Source: Armatimonadota bacterium (GTDB taxonomy: Bacteria > Armatimonadota > Fimbriimonadia > Fimbriimonadales > Fimbriimonadaceae). From it: 45,714 nucleotides of DNA. The notes beneath the pieces were generated by a model. It saw only the letters and a list, made by a program, of their open reading frames with translations, was not told where the DNA came from and did not search any database. The stretch covers positions 1 to 45,714 of the forward strand of contig JANYCU010000054.1 in NCBI GenBank assembly GCA_025360125.1, written 5' to 3'. A program made the position numbers and the translations under genes. The first letter of the stretch is position 1; each line of letters begins with the position of its first letter. This document shows positions 8,404 to 15,565 of the stretch, piece by piece.

Positions 8404-9291
8404 GTGCGATCAGTTCTAACTGTCATCGCTATTGCGCTCGGGGGAGTAGCAGTAGCCCAGACCCCAATGAACGACAGTAGTTGTCGGGATAATTTGCAGT
8501 CTGCATTTAACGGCCTTCGGGTCATTGATGCAAGCCATTTGTCCGCGTATTCCTACGTCCTTCGCCTTGACACGACCGAGACGTTGAACGGCAACACAAT
8601 CACGTATGCGGGCGGATTGAGACTTTACGATGACAACGTATCGGCCGGAGAGTTGATCCGATCCGAGCTTACGCTTTACCGCGGCACAACCTTGATTCAA
8701 CGCACCGTCGCCGATGGTCGCCGAGTTTGGTCTTACGACCCCGCTCAGAACGCTTATAGCGCGAACGCCTACAACACCGACCAAGGCGCGAACACGGCGA
8801 ATTACCGCACTAATTTCACGAACACATTTAAGGAGACGGCAACTGGCGCTCCCCTCACGCTGATTACGTTAATGGATCAAGCGAGCATCACGGGAACGGC
8901 CCGAGTCAAGGATTGGCTCGGTGGAATTCAATTCCAAGGATTGAACTGGACCAAGCCTGGCGACCCATTGAACCTTGACGGGGCCGGAAATCCGATTATT
9001 CCTCCGCCTCACCAATACGACACGGTTTGGCAGAAGCTGCCCGACAGTTCACGATTTGTGCAATTCGAAACGGAGACTTTTGATGCGGGCGTTACCTGGA
9101 ACCTCGACTCGGTCCAGATTCATAAGCAAGACAAGCTTGGTGCTTCGACGAAGGTTTCGGACACGTATTTGACGGTGCCGAAAGACAAGTTTGGTAATCC
9201 TATGGTTGAAGCTCGCAATAGCACGGCTTTCGTTTTTGTCCCGCCAAACCAATCGAAGGTTCTTTCGTCGCCCAGAACGATTAAGTTTTAA
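8404..9291 (+). CDS. Hypothetical exported protein, 295 aa
   Basis: I place the start at the GTG at 8404. A GAGGT ribosome-binding site lies at 8389-8393, and translation then begins MRSVLTVIAIALGGVAVAQ, a good Sec signal peptide with probable cleavage after AVAQ or VAVA. The mature part alternates strands (YVLRLDTTETLNG, TYAGGLRLYDDN, ELTLYRGTTLIQRTVADGRRVWSYD). This pattern recalls the LolA/DUF-type periplasmic lipid-carrier fold that scores a measured property per row, but the similarity is only general. It overlaps the convergent gene at 9281 by 11 bp. The function is unknown. Confidence 0.65.
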   Translation: MRSVLTVIAIALGGVAVAQTPMNDSSCRDNLQSAFNGLRVIDASHLSAYSYVLRLDTTETLNGNTITYAGGLRLYDDNVSAGELIRSELTLYRGTTLIQRTVADGRRVWSYDPAQNAYSANAYNTDQGANTANYRTNFTNTFKETATGAPLTLITLMDQASITGTARVKDWLGGIQFQGLNWTKPGDPLNLDGAGNPIIPPPHQYDTVWQKLPDSSRFVQFETETFDAGVTWNLDSVQIHKQDKLGASTKVSDTYLTVPKDKFGNPMVEARNSTAFVFVPPNQSKVLSSPRTIKF

Positions 9292-9709
9292 GTCGCCATT
9301 CGCGGCTAAATTCCTCCCAGGCATCTTCGGTGGGAGGACCAACCATGATGATGGAGATTCTTCCGTTGTCGATCATGACGGCAAAACCTCGCTGTTCTGA
9401 GTCTGGCTGGATTATGTTTCGCCATTGGTGATCTGTATCGTCGTATAGTTGGACTTGGTCGGCCTCGCTTCGCGGGACCAAGCTCATCGCGAGTTGTTCG
9501 GCTTCAGCGGTCACCTGTTCGACGAAGAAGATACGTTTAGTTCGGAGGTCGCCGGGAAAGTCAGATTGAAACAACTTCCACCAAATGCCTTGGTCGGCGA
9601 TCGCGGCGAAACCAAATCCGCATATCCAAACTTCAGGACCCTGTGTTGTCGGGCTAGGGCACGGCAAATCACGCATGATCCGCGTGGTATAGGATTGTCG
9701 CCAAAGCAT
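9281..9709 (-). CDS. Hypothetical protein, possibly thioredoxin-fold, downstream of tlpA-like gene
   Basis: This 142-aa protein begins 4 bp after the stop of the thioredoxin-like lipoprotein gene, so the two are very likely co-transcribed. Residues ~55-135 show a strand-helix-strand pattern (RIFFVEQVTAEAEQLAMSLV, later FAVMIDNGRISIIMVGPP) reminiscent of a thioredoxin fold. There is no CxxC, so it would not be redox active. It could be a partner or a decayed second domain. The family is not recognised, and the fold suggestion is inference. Confidence 0.55.
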   Translation of the reverse strand: MLWRQSYTTRIMRDLPCPSPTTQGPEVWICGFGFAAIADQGIWWKLFQSDFPGDLRTKRIFFVEQVTAEAEQLAMSLVPRSEADQVQLYDDTDHQWRNIIQPDSEQRGFAVMIDNGRISIIMVGPPTEDAWEEFSREWRLKT

Positions 9710-9713
9710 TTGG

Positions 9714-10190
9714 TTAAAGCAAGCTGTCGAGAGCCGTGGTCATTTCTGACTCGGTTGTCCCACCAACCCCGATGGAATTCCACACGATCTCGTGATTCTT
9801 GTTGAGCAAGACGATGGTTGGCAATGAATTGGCCTTGAGTACTTCCTGGGCCGATGAAAGGCTATCGACCAAGACGGTCATTTTGTGCGGGTTCTTGGCT
9901 TCAGATGCTTGAATTTCATTTGGCTTTTCGCCGGAAATAGCGAGGAACGTGATTCCCTTCGGCTGGTACTTGTCCGCAATCTTGTTGAGTGTTGGCTCAA
10001 ATTCCTTGCAAGGGCCACACCAGGTTGCCCACATGTAAATCAGGACTGGCTTGTCCTTATAATTTCTCGAAAGTTTAATCTCTTCTCCTGGAGTGAGTGG
10101 TGAAACCAAGAAATCGATCTTAGATTCAGATTGGCAACCGGACATTCCAAATCCAATCAAAAGAGCCGGAATCACCAAACGAAATTTCAT
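9714..10190 (-). CDS. TlpA/ResA-like thioredoxin lipoprotein
   Basis: Starting at the ATG at 10190 gives 158 aa. The lipoprotein signal is KFRLVIPALLIGFGMSGC, with the lipidated Cys19. A thioredoxin fold follows, with its active site Trp57-Cys58-Gly-Pro-Cys61 in YMWATWCGPCKEF. The cis-proline segment is SLPTIVLLNKN. Proteins of this type reduce disulfides outside the cytoplasm, for example during cytochrome c maturation. The upstream in-frame extension to 10424 is antisense to the MATE gene start and has no support. It heads a two-gene unit with 9281-9709. Confidence 0.9.
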   Translation of the reverse strand: MKFRLVIPALLIGFGMSGCQSESKIDFLVSPLTPGEEIKLSRNYKDKPVLIYMWATWCGPCKEFEPTLNKIADKYQPKGITFLAISGEKPNEIQASEAKNPHKMTVLVDSLSSAQEVLKANSLPTIVLLNKNHEIVWNSIGVGGTTESEMTTALDSLL

Positions 10191-10242
10191 ATACATAAGT
10201 TGTACCGTCATTTTGGTCATTTTCGAGGTAGCTTTAGTAAAG

Positions 10243-11658
10243 ATGGATTCTGAATCGGAGATAGAGCAGCCCAAACTTTCGCTCGTTTCCGAACTGTGGC
10301 ACATGGCCTGGCCGGTGGTCTCGCTCAACCTACTGCAGGTAGTAAATGGCCTCCTTGACCGATATTTTATTGGCCACCTTCCCGAAGCCGCGATGAGTGG
10401 GCACGGTGCTTCTATGAGCTTCATCTTTTTGCTCTTCTCGTTGGCAATTGCGATTTCGATCGGGGCGGGAGCGATCGTCGCCCGGGCTTATGGTGCGAAG
10501 CATATTCACGAGTTTCGAGCTGGCTCACAGCAAGCTTTGCAGGTGGCCATTTATGTTGGGGCGGCCCTCGGAGTGCTTTCGTATCTAGGGGCACCGATTG
10601 CGGCGCGAATGGTTTTTAAGTCAGGTGATACCGCGGACATCTACTACATCACCCAGTTCCTCCACGCTTACTCGATAGGCGTTCCTGCTATTTGCATCAT
10701 CCAGGTAATTGCCGCCTGTCTGAGGAGCATTGGTGACACCAAGAGTCCGATGGTCCTTTCGGGAATTCAGATCCTGCTTCATATCGTGCTCAATTACATT
10801 TTCATCTTCCCGCCTCGGGGATCGATGCCGGGTTTAAACCTGGGCCTTTATGGCGCAGGATTGGCGTTATCGACCAGTGCTTGGGTTTCAGCGATCATGT
10901 ACATTTGGCACGTTCGCTCGACCGATCTTAAGGTTCATTTTTCGTTGTCGCTGCCTCAGAAATTGTGGTTTGCGAGGATTTTCAAGATCGCGGTTCCTTC
11001 GGCCGCTCAGGCGGTCTTACGGACTGCTTCGTTGACGGCATTTACGCTGATTTTGAGCAACGTTCCTGATCATGGAGCGGCGATCGCAGGAATGGGAACT
11101 TCGTTTGCGGTTGAATCGGTGATGTTCGCCCAGGCGTTTGGGTTTATGGCGGCGACAAGTGCACTGGTGGGACAAAATCTTGGGGCGAAGAATCCGATTC
11201 GGGCCGAGCATATTGGCTGGTTGGCGTCGGGGGTTGCGTTTACGGCAGCAGTTATTATCGCGGTTCCGGTGTACCTGTTTGTGCCCCATTTTGCGCCCGC
11301 GTTGGCGGGACACAAGGATGCGGTCGTGGACCAGATTGTTTCGTTGGTTCGGATGCTATGCGTTACTGAGCCCCTGTTCTGTTTGGCGATGGTTCTGATG
11401 GGTGGGATGCAGGGCGCGGGCGATACCAAGCGACCTCTCTGGATCGGCATCTTCTGTCTTTGGGGACTGAGAGTGCCTCTTGCTTTGATATTGGCCCTTC
11501 CGACTCATGCCAATGTGATTTTTGGGTTAGGCCTGCCGTTTGGAATGGCGATGGGGGCGCAGGGAGCATGGATTGCGATGGCAAGTACACAGGGAGTTCA
11601 AGGCCTCTTTGCCGTTGCTGCGTGGAATCGTGGAAAATGGAAGACGATTCGAGTGTAG
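10243..11658 (+). CDS. MATE-family multidrug/cation exporter (NorM-like)
   Basis: From ATG 10243 the protein is 471 aa with about 12 hydrophobic helices arranged as two similar halves. Family features include WPVVSLNLLQVVNGLLDRYFIG at the start, GAGAIVARAYGA in helix 3, LRSIGDTKSPM and its second-half counterpart MQGAGDTKRP. MATE transporters expel drugs or cationic metabolites in exchange for Na+ or H+. A weak GAGGT at 10225-10229 lies a little far upstream. The frame is open back to 10093, but that part overlaps the divergent lipoprotein gene. The substrate is unknown. Confidence 0.92.
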   Translation: MDSESEIEQPKLSLVSELWHMAWPVVSLNLLQVVNGLLDRYFIGHLPEAAMSGHGASMSFIFLLFSLAIAISIGAGAIVARAYGAKHIHEFRAGSQQALQVAIYVGAALGVLSYLGAPIAARMVFKSGDTADIYYITQFLHAYSIGVPAICIIQVIAACLRSIGDTKSPMVLSGIQILLHIVLNYIFIFPPRGSMPGLNLGLYGAGLALSTSAWVSAIMYIWHVRSTDLKVHFSLSLPQKLWFARIFKIAVPSAAQAVLRTASLTAFTLILSNVPDHGAAIAGMGTSFAVESVMFAQAFGFMAATSALVGQNLGAKNPIRAEHIGWLASGVAFTAAVIIAVPVYLFVPHFAPALAGHKDAVVDQIVSLVRMLCVTEPLFCLAMVLMGGMQGAGDTKRPLWIGIFCLWGLRVPLALILALPTHANVIFGLGLPFGMAMGAQGAWIAMASTQGVQGLFAVAAWNRGKWKTIRV

Positions 11659-11700
11659 GACCTTGCAACCCCTTTCAGGTTGGTGTCGTAAACTGGGGTA

Positions 11701-12195
11701 GTGGAAATCGTGCGATACAAGCCAGGCGAAGCAATTAAGTGGTTACAGACCGAAGCAGGTCGATTGAAGTCGGATGCCAAAGCTAGTGGTCGCGCGGCAA
11801 CCGAGCCGAACGCGGTGGACATGCAAGGCATCACCGAAACGGTCCGAAATGCCGCCAGCGCGGTTTTTAACATGGGGCGTAGTGCCTACGCCGAAATGGC
11901 CCACCTTCGCGCCAACGCGAGCGAATTCGTTTTGATGGAAGACCGGATGGATATTGTCTCGGGTTCGTCGATCAAGGCGGTGCCTTATGCCAACGTGAAG
12001 AAGATCACGTTGAAAGGCGACCGGGCTCAGCTGATTTTGGAGAAGGGGACTTTTGTGATTAAGCCGTTTGCGTACATCGTGGCGGGTCCGCTGAAGGTTC
12101 CGATTGGGTGGGAGAGAAACGGACTGGAGACGCCATATCATCTGATCATCGAAGAGCTCGCGGCTCGGTGCAATAAGGAAGTTGAGCTTTTATAG
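11701..12195 (+). CDS. Hypothetical protein, possible PH-like domain
   Basis: This 164-aa protein begins with GTG at 11701, 42 bp after the MATE gene, and may be co-transcribed with it. The N-terminal half is helical and Ala-rich. The second half (from ~78) reads FVLMEDRMDIVSGSSIKAV, then PYANVKKITLKGDRAQLILEKGTFVIKP. This resembles the strand order of bacterial PH-like or GRAM-type domains that convert a set point into a beta sandwich. There is no signal peptide or membrane helix. The domain suggestion is weak. Confidence 0.6.
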   Translation: MEIVRYKPGEAIKWLQTEAGRLKSDAKASGRAATEPNAVDMQGITETVRNAASAVFNMGRSAYAEMAHLRANASEFVLMEDRMDIVSGSSIKAVPYANVKKITLKGDRAQLILEKGTFVIKPFAYIVAGPLKVPIGWERNGLETPYHLIIEELAARCNKEVELL

Positions 12196-12220
12196 CTGTT
12201 AGCCAAGAAACGGTAAGCCT

Positions 12221-12748
12221 TCAGCTGTCAGAAGTGGGCTTTGCCAACCTCATGAATTGTTGGGCGGTGTAGCCGCGCTCGGTTTTAAAGTAGCCTTCCA
12301 TCAGTCCGTACGGTTTGAATCCAAGGGACTCGTAGACTCTCACTGCGGCTTTGTTGGAATCAACGACTTCGAGGTTGAGGATTTCTAGACCGGGTTGGGA
12401 GAAGGCGTGATCGATCAGGTCGCGCAAGAGTTTCTTGGCGATTCCCTGGCCGCGGTGGCTTGGGGCGACGTAGACTTGGGTCACTTTCCCTCGGTGTTGA
12501 AGTTTGCGTCGTTCCTCGCGGAAGTAGGCCATGATTCCGATGAGTTCTGGGCCGTCGAACGCGCCGAAGACGACGTGGATAGGGGATTGTTGCTCAATTG
12601 GGTCTTCGGACACCAGCTTTGGCTTTGCTGACTCTTCTTCGAAGGTGGAGCCGTAGTTTTCCGGTTCGGCCTTCAGGGCTTCGAGACGCACCCGTCGATA
12701 GTCGGCAACGTCAGCTGGAGCGAGGCGACGAATAGCGATTTCTGGCAC
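12221..12748 (-). CDS. GNAT-family N-acetyltransferase
   Basis: This 175-aa protein has the full GNAT core. Motif A is VTQVYVAPSHRGQGIAKKLL, whose R-x2-G-x-A loop binds the acetyl-CoA pyrophosphate. Motif B is EILNLEVVDSNKAAVRVYES followed by LGFKPYG. The N-terminus IRRLAPADVADYRRVRLEAL is a typical start. The acceptor is unknown; relatives acetylate amines, protein N-termini or antibiotics. It is transcribed as a probable single gene, convergent with 11701-12195. Confidence 0.92.
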   Translation of the reverse strand: MPEIAIRRLAPADVADYRRVRLEALKAEPENYGSTFEEESAKPKLVSEDPIEQQSPIHVVFGAFDGPELIGIMAYFREERRKLQHRGKVTQVYVAPSHRGQGIAKKLLRDLIDHAFSQPGLEILNLEVVDSNKAAVRVYESLGFKPYGLMEGYFKTERGYTAQQFMRLAKPTSDS

Positions 12749-12787
12749 GTCTTTGATTTTGGCATGGAATCAAGACGGAACCACCTG

Positions 12788-13114
12788 TCATGAATTGAGA
12801 CGATTCGAGACATCCATGGCCGAGTGAAGGATTCGCAGAATGTAGATTCCATCAGCTTCGTATTCGAAAATAATAAAGTGACCATATCGAGCATTGGGCC
12901 ATTTGACAAAGGCGGCATAGACTCCAATTGTGCCTTCGACTGGCCTTGAAAGCGTAGACTTCTCAACCACCAGTAAAGCGGTGTCGGCCAAAAGCTGAGC
13001 GTAGTCTTCAGCTTGTTCTACACCCCAATGGTGGACAGTGTAGCTGTAAATTTCCTCACGATCTTGCGCCGCAAGCTCACTATAAATGACTAAGCGCTTT
13101 TCGTCGGAAGCCAT
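12788..13114 (-). CDS. ParE/RelE-superfamily toxin
   Basis: This 108-aa protein has the compact ParE layout. Strand 1 is RLVIYSELAAQDREEIYSY, two helices run through WGVEQAEDYAQLLADTALLV, and the sheet contains GHFIIFEYEADGIYILRILH, ending in the family's basic ILRILHSAMD segment. ParE toxins poison DNA gyrase and RelE toxins cut mRNA on the ribosome; which applies cannot be told. It overlaps the 61-aa gene upstream by 25 bp, the usual antitoxin-toxin arrangement, so translation is probably coupled. Confidence 0.85.
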   Translation of the reverse strand: MASDEKRLVIYSELAAQDREEIYSYTVHHWGVEQAEDYAQLLADTALLVVEKSTLSRPVEGTIGVYAAFVKWPNARYGHFIIFEYEADGIYILRILHSAMDVSNRLNS

Positions 13115-13275
13115 GCTCGCACCTTCGCTCTACTTCGTTCAAGAACTTCGGCCTCGGTAAAAGTAGGTGCTCCAGCAGCCTTCGCCCTTTGCGCATCAAT
13201 GACCATCTTCAATTGCTCAGGGCTGAGTTGCACTTGGTCATCTCCGTCAATTTTGACGTTATTTTCCTCTGACAT
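13090..13275 (-). CDS. Type II antitoxin, partner of ParE-like toxin
   Basis: This 61-aa, small, charged protein is mostly helical (SPEQLKMVIDAQRAKAAGAP, then FTEAEVLERSRAKVRAWL). It overlaps the toxin gene by 25 bp and lies upstream of it. I infer the antitoxin role from position and size. No clear ribbon-helix-helix or HTH DNA-binding motif is visible, so autoregulation is uncertain. Antitoxins of this kind wrap around the toxin with the C-terminal helix. Confidence 0.7.
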   Translation of the reverse strand: MSEENNVKIDGDDQVQLSPEQLKMVIDAQRAKAAGAPTFTEAEVLERSRAKVRAWLPTKSA

Positions 13276-13390
13276 CGTTTGGGACCTTTAGTGTAATTAT
13301 ACGCTCGCGTAGACTTTTTCACCTATTCGAGTACAAATTCGTGAAGCTTTGCCGACTTATTCACGCCTCGCAAGTTGCTTAAAGCTGAAT

Positions 13391-14320
13391 TTAAGCCGTC
13401 CAAACGAACGGATCGGCGTCGGTAAGGATGCGTCCGCTGGTTTTTTGAGCTTCGATAAGATATTCCGGCAGCGTAAAGCAAGCATTGTGGAATCGGCCAG
13501 TGTAGTATCGATTCTTCACTCCACGAGCGGCAAATCGCTTCTCGATCTCTTCTGCAGTTAGGGCCATAGGATCGTGCTTTTTGGATGCCAAAACGAATCC
13601 CCATGGCTGGAAAAATGTGGTCACGATTCCGAAATAGCCGTAAACATAGGGAAAGACTTCCTTCATGCTCTCGAGCGTCTCGATGCACGAGACCATACAT
13701 TCGGGATAGTTCTCGTTCGCCGAGCCAGCCTGCATCGCAAACACTCCGTCATCGCTCATTGCGTCGGCGGCGATTTGGAAATATTCTTTGGTGAACAAAA
13801 ACTGCCCCGGGCCGTCTTCATGCGGGTTAGGCAAGTCGCTAAGAATAACGTCAAATTCGGCGCCTTTATTGTCAACCAGCCACTGACGGGCATCGCAGTG
13901 TAAAAGCTCGGTACGGGGGTCTTCAAAGGCTCCTTGGTGCCACTCCGGCATGTGAACCTTCACCATATCGACGAGTTCTTCGTCGATGTCGACCATGACG
14001 GCTCGATCAACTGTGTTGTGCTTGAGGGCTTCTCTCAAGGTCGCGCCTTCGCCGCCGCCACAGACCACGACTGACTTCGGGTTCGGGTGCAGTGTCATGG
14101 CGGGTTGGCTCATGCACTCGTGAAAAACATATTCATCCAAAATTGAGGTTTGGATGTTGTAGTCCAGGAAGAGTGATTTCCCGAATCGAGGAATGTCGCA
14201 AATCTGATAGGTTTGATACTCAGTTTTGCCTTCGAGGATCATCCGCTCGACGCGGTACTGCCAAATTGCGGCAGAAGTATGAGTCTCGTTTATGAAAATT
14301 CCGGTTGCGTCGCTCGACAT
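13391..14320 (-). CDS. Polyamine aminopropyltransferase (spermidine/thermospermine synthase family)
   Basis: This enzyme transfers an aminopropyl group from decarboxylated S-adenosylmethionine to a diamine or polyamine. From the ATG at 14320 it is 309 aa, with the cofactor loop VVVCGGGEGATLREALKH (84-101), acidic VDIDEELVDMV, and Tyr/Asp pockets. The active-site stretch is DVILSDLPNPHEDGPGQFLF rather than the spermidine-synthase DSSDPxGPA. Together with WGFVLAS near the C-terminus it resembles ACL5-type thermospermine synthases (GDLxDPxxxGPxxxLYT). The product is therefore open. The frame is open for another 34 codons through a hexamer array, which would give an Ala-Leu/Ala-Ile tail, so I reject that start. 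S-adenosylmethionine decarboxylase lies 5.6 kb away. Confidence 0.88.
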   Translation of the reverse strand: MSSDATGIFINETHTSAAIWQYRVERMILEGKTEYQTYQICDIPRFGKSLFLDYNIQTSILDEYVFHECMSQPAMTLHPNPKSVVVCGGGEGATLREALKHNTVDRAVMVDIDEELVDMVKVHMPEWHQGAFEDPRTELLHCDARQWLVDNKGAEFDVILSDLPNPHEDGPGQFLFTKEYFQIAADAMSDDGVFAMQAGSANENYPECMVSCIETLESMKEVFPYVYGYFGIVTTFFQPWGFVLASKKHDPMALTAEEIEKRFAARGVKNRYYTGRFHNACFTLPEYLIEAQKTSGRILTDADPFVWTA

Positions 14321-14349
14321 TTTAACTCGGTTATTGTGACATATTTTCA

Positions 14350-14420
14350 GGGCGAGGGCGAGGGCGAGGGCAATGGCAATGGCAATGGCAATGGCGAGTG
14401 CAAGTGCGAGGGCGAGGGCC
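14350..14420 (+). repeat. Hexanucleotide array upstream of the aminopropyltransferase gene
   Basis: Tandem GGCGAG units are followed by four GGCAAT units, then GGCGAGTGCAAGTGCGAG and more GGCGAG. On the minus strand it lies ~30 bp before the start codon at 14320, in the 5' leader. Changes in unit number would alter leader length but, since the unit is six bases, not the frame. Confidence 0.85.
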
Positions 14421-14435
14421 AAGTTTGATTAGACT

Positions 14436-15548
14436 CTATGGGAGTTTGAGGTTCTTGGTCGCGTTTTCTAGTGCTTTGAATAGAACATCGTTGTCCACGG
14501 CATTGTTGCCTCGGCGATAGTTGATGCTGGCGGCAAATACGAGGGAGTTCTTATGCACTTTCATGACGGTTACGGCTCCGGTGTAGCTACCAAACAAGGT
14601 GAAATTGTAACCCAGGCCAGGGAACTCTTTGCTGAAGAGTTCCGCGACGCCGTCGACGGGTGCCACCCAGCCACCAGCTCCAGCGCAGATGTCCCACCGA
14701 AAGGCGTCCCACGTCTTCATGGTTTCCGTCGAATAGTAGTTGGCTTCGTTAGGATGGTGGTCCTTTCGCTGCGCGGTCGTGACGAACCAGCGGCTCGAAT
14801 CGGTTCGGGGCGCAAGAACTTGAGTCTTGACGAAAGATTCGAATGATTGCCCCGACACGATTTCGACGATTTTGCCAAGGAGCGAATACCCAAAATTTGA
14901 GTACATCGCCGATGAGCCAGGGTCAGAATTGAGCGGTAGTCCGAGGATGTACCTGAGGGCATCGTTCTGTGATATCGGCCTTTTGAAACCCATTTTCTTG
15001 ATGACCTCATCCGACATACATTGGGAAATGTCGAGGCCAGCATCGATTCCTGATTTATGGTCGATAAGATCTTGAATCGTGATTGCCTCAATGCGTGGAT
15101 CTGTTTTCCCACCAATGGGCTTCACCCCGCCTTTCGCTAGAATCTCGACCGCCTTCGAGGTGGCATTCAGTTTTCCAAGCTCGATCAGGCGGTTGATTGC
15201 TCGTTGAGTCAAGTACTTTGAAAGGCTCGAAATACGAGTGGGAGTCAAGGCGGTGAACTTTCGCTTGGCGTCTAGGTCGGCATATCCAAAGCCTTTGGCG
15301 TACACCCGTTTGCCTTTGTAAAACACCGTAAGGGCTCCTCCTGGCGCGCCAACTTCTCGCAAATACTTAGTAATCGCCTGGTCGAAGGCCAGATATCGAA
15401 CGTCACCGCTACCACTGATGGGAATCTTTGTGGTCTTCCACTGAATTTTCCCAATCAACTCAGGAGCCAGCCGCTTGGACTTTGGAACCTGAGGCGATTG
15501 GAATCCCAAGGTTAACATCCCGAGAGACAGGAAAATTGGAACACTCAC
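14436..15548 (-). CDS. Serine hydrolase, beta-lactamase class C / PBP4* family, secreted
   Basis: This 370-aa protein starts with GTG 15548 and a signal-like N-terminus (SVPIFLSLGMLTLGF). The penicillin-binding fold shows the catalytic tetrad Ser108-x-x-Lys111 (ISSLSKYL), Tyr216-Ser-Asn218 (MYSNFGYSLLG) and the LIDHKSGI segment. Family members are esterases, D-amino-acid peptidases or beta-lactamases acting outside the cytoplasm. The third KTG-like box is not obvious, which argues against a true beta-lactamase. The gene begins 17 bp after the phosphoesterase gene and probably shares its transcript. Confidence 0.88.
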   Translation of the reverse strand: MSVPIFLSLGMLTLGFQSPQVPKSKRLAPELIGKIQWKTTKIPISGSGDVRYLAFDQAITKYLREVGAPGGALTVFYKGKRVYAKGFGYADLDAKRKFTALTPTRISSLSKYLTQRAINRLIELGKLNATSKAVEILAKGGVKPIGGKTDPRIEAITIQDLIDHKSGIDAGLDISQCMSDEVIKKMGFKRPISQNDALRYILGLPLNSDPGSSAMYSNFGYSLLGKIVEIVSGQSFESFVKTQVLAPRTDSSRWFVTTAQRKDHHPNEANYYSTETMKTWDAFRWDICAGAGGWVAPVDGVAELFSKEFPGLGYNFTLFGSYTGAVTVMKVHKNSLVFAASINYRRGNNAVDNDVLFKALENATKNLKLP

Positions 15549-15565
15549 GAACTTAATTTACCGCG

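Noticed and set aside
14321-14422. N-terminal Ala-Leu/Ala-Ile extension of the aminopropyltransferase
   Set aside because: It is a translation of the hexamer array; the family N-terminus is MSSDATG-like and starts at 14320.
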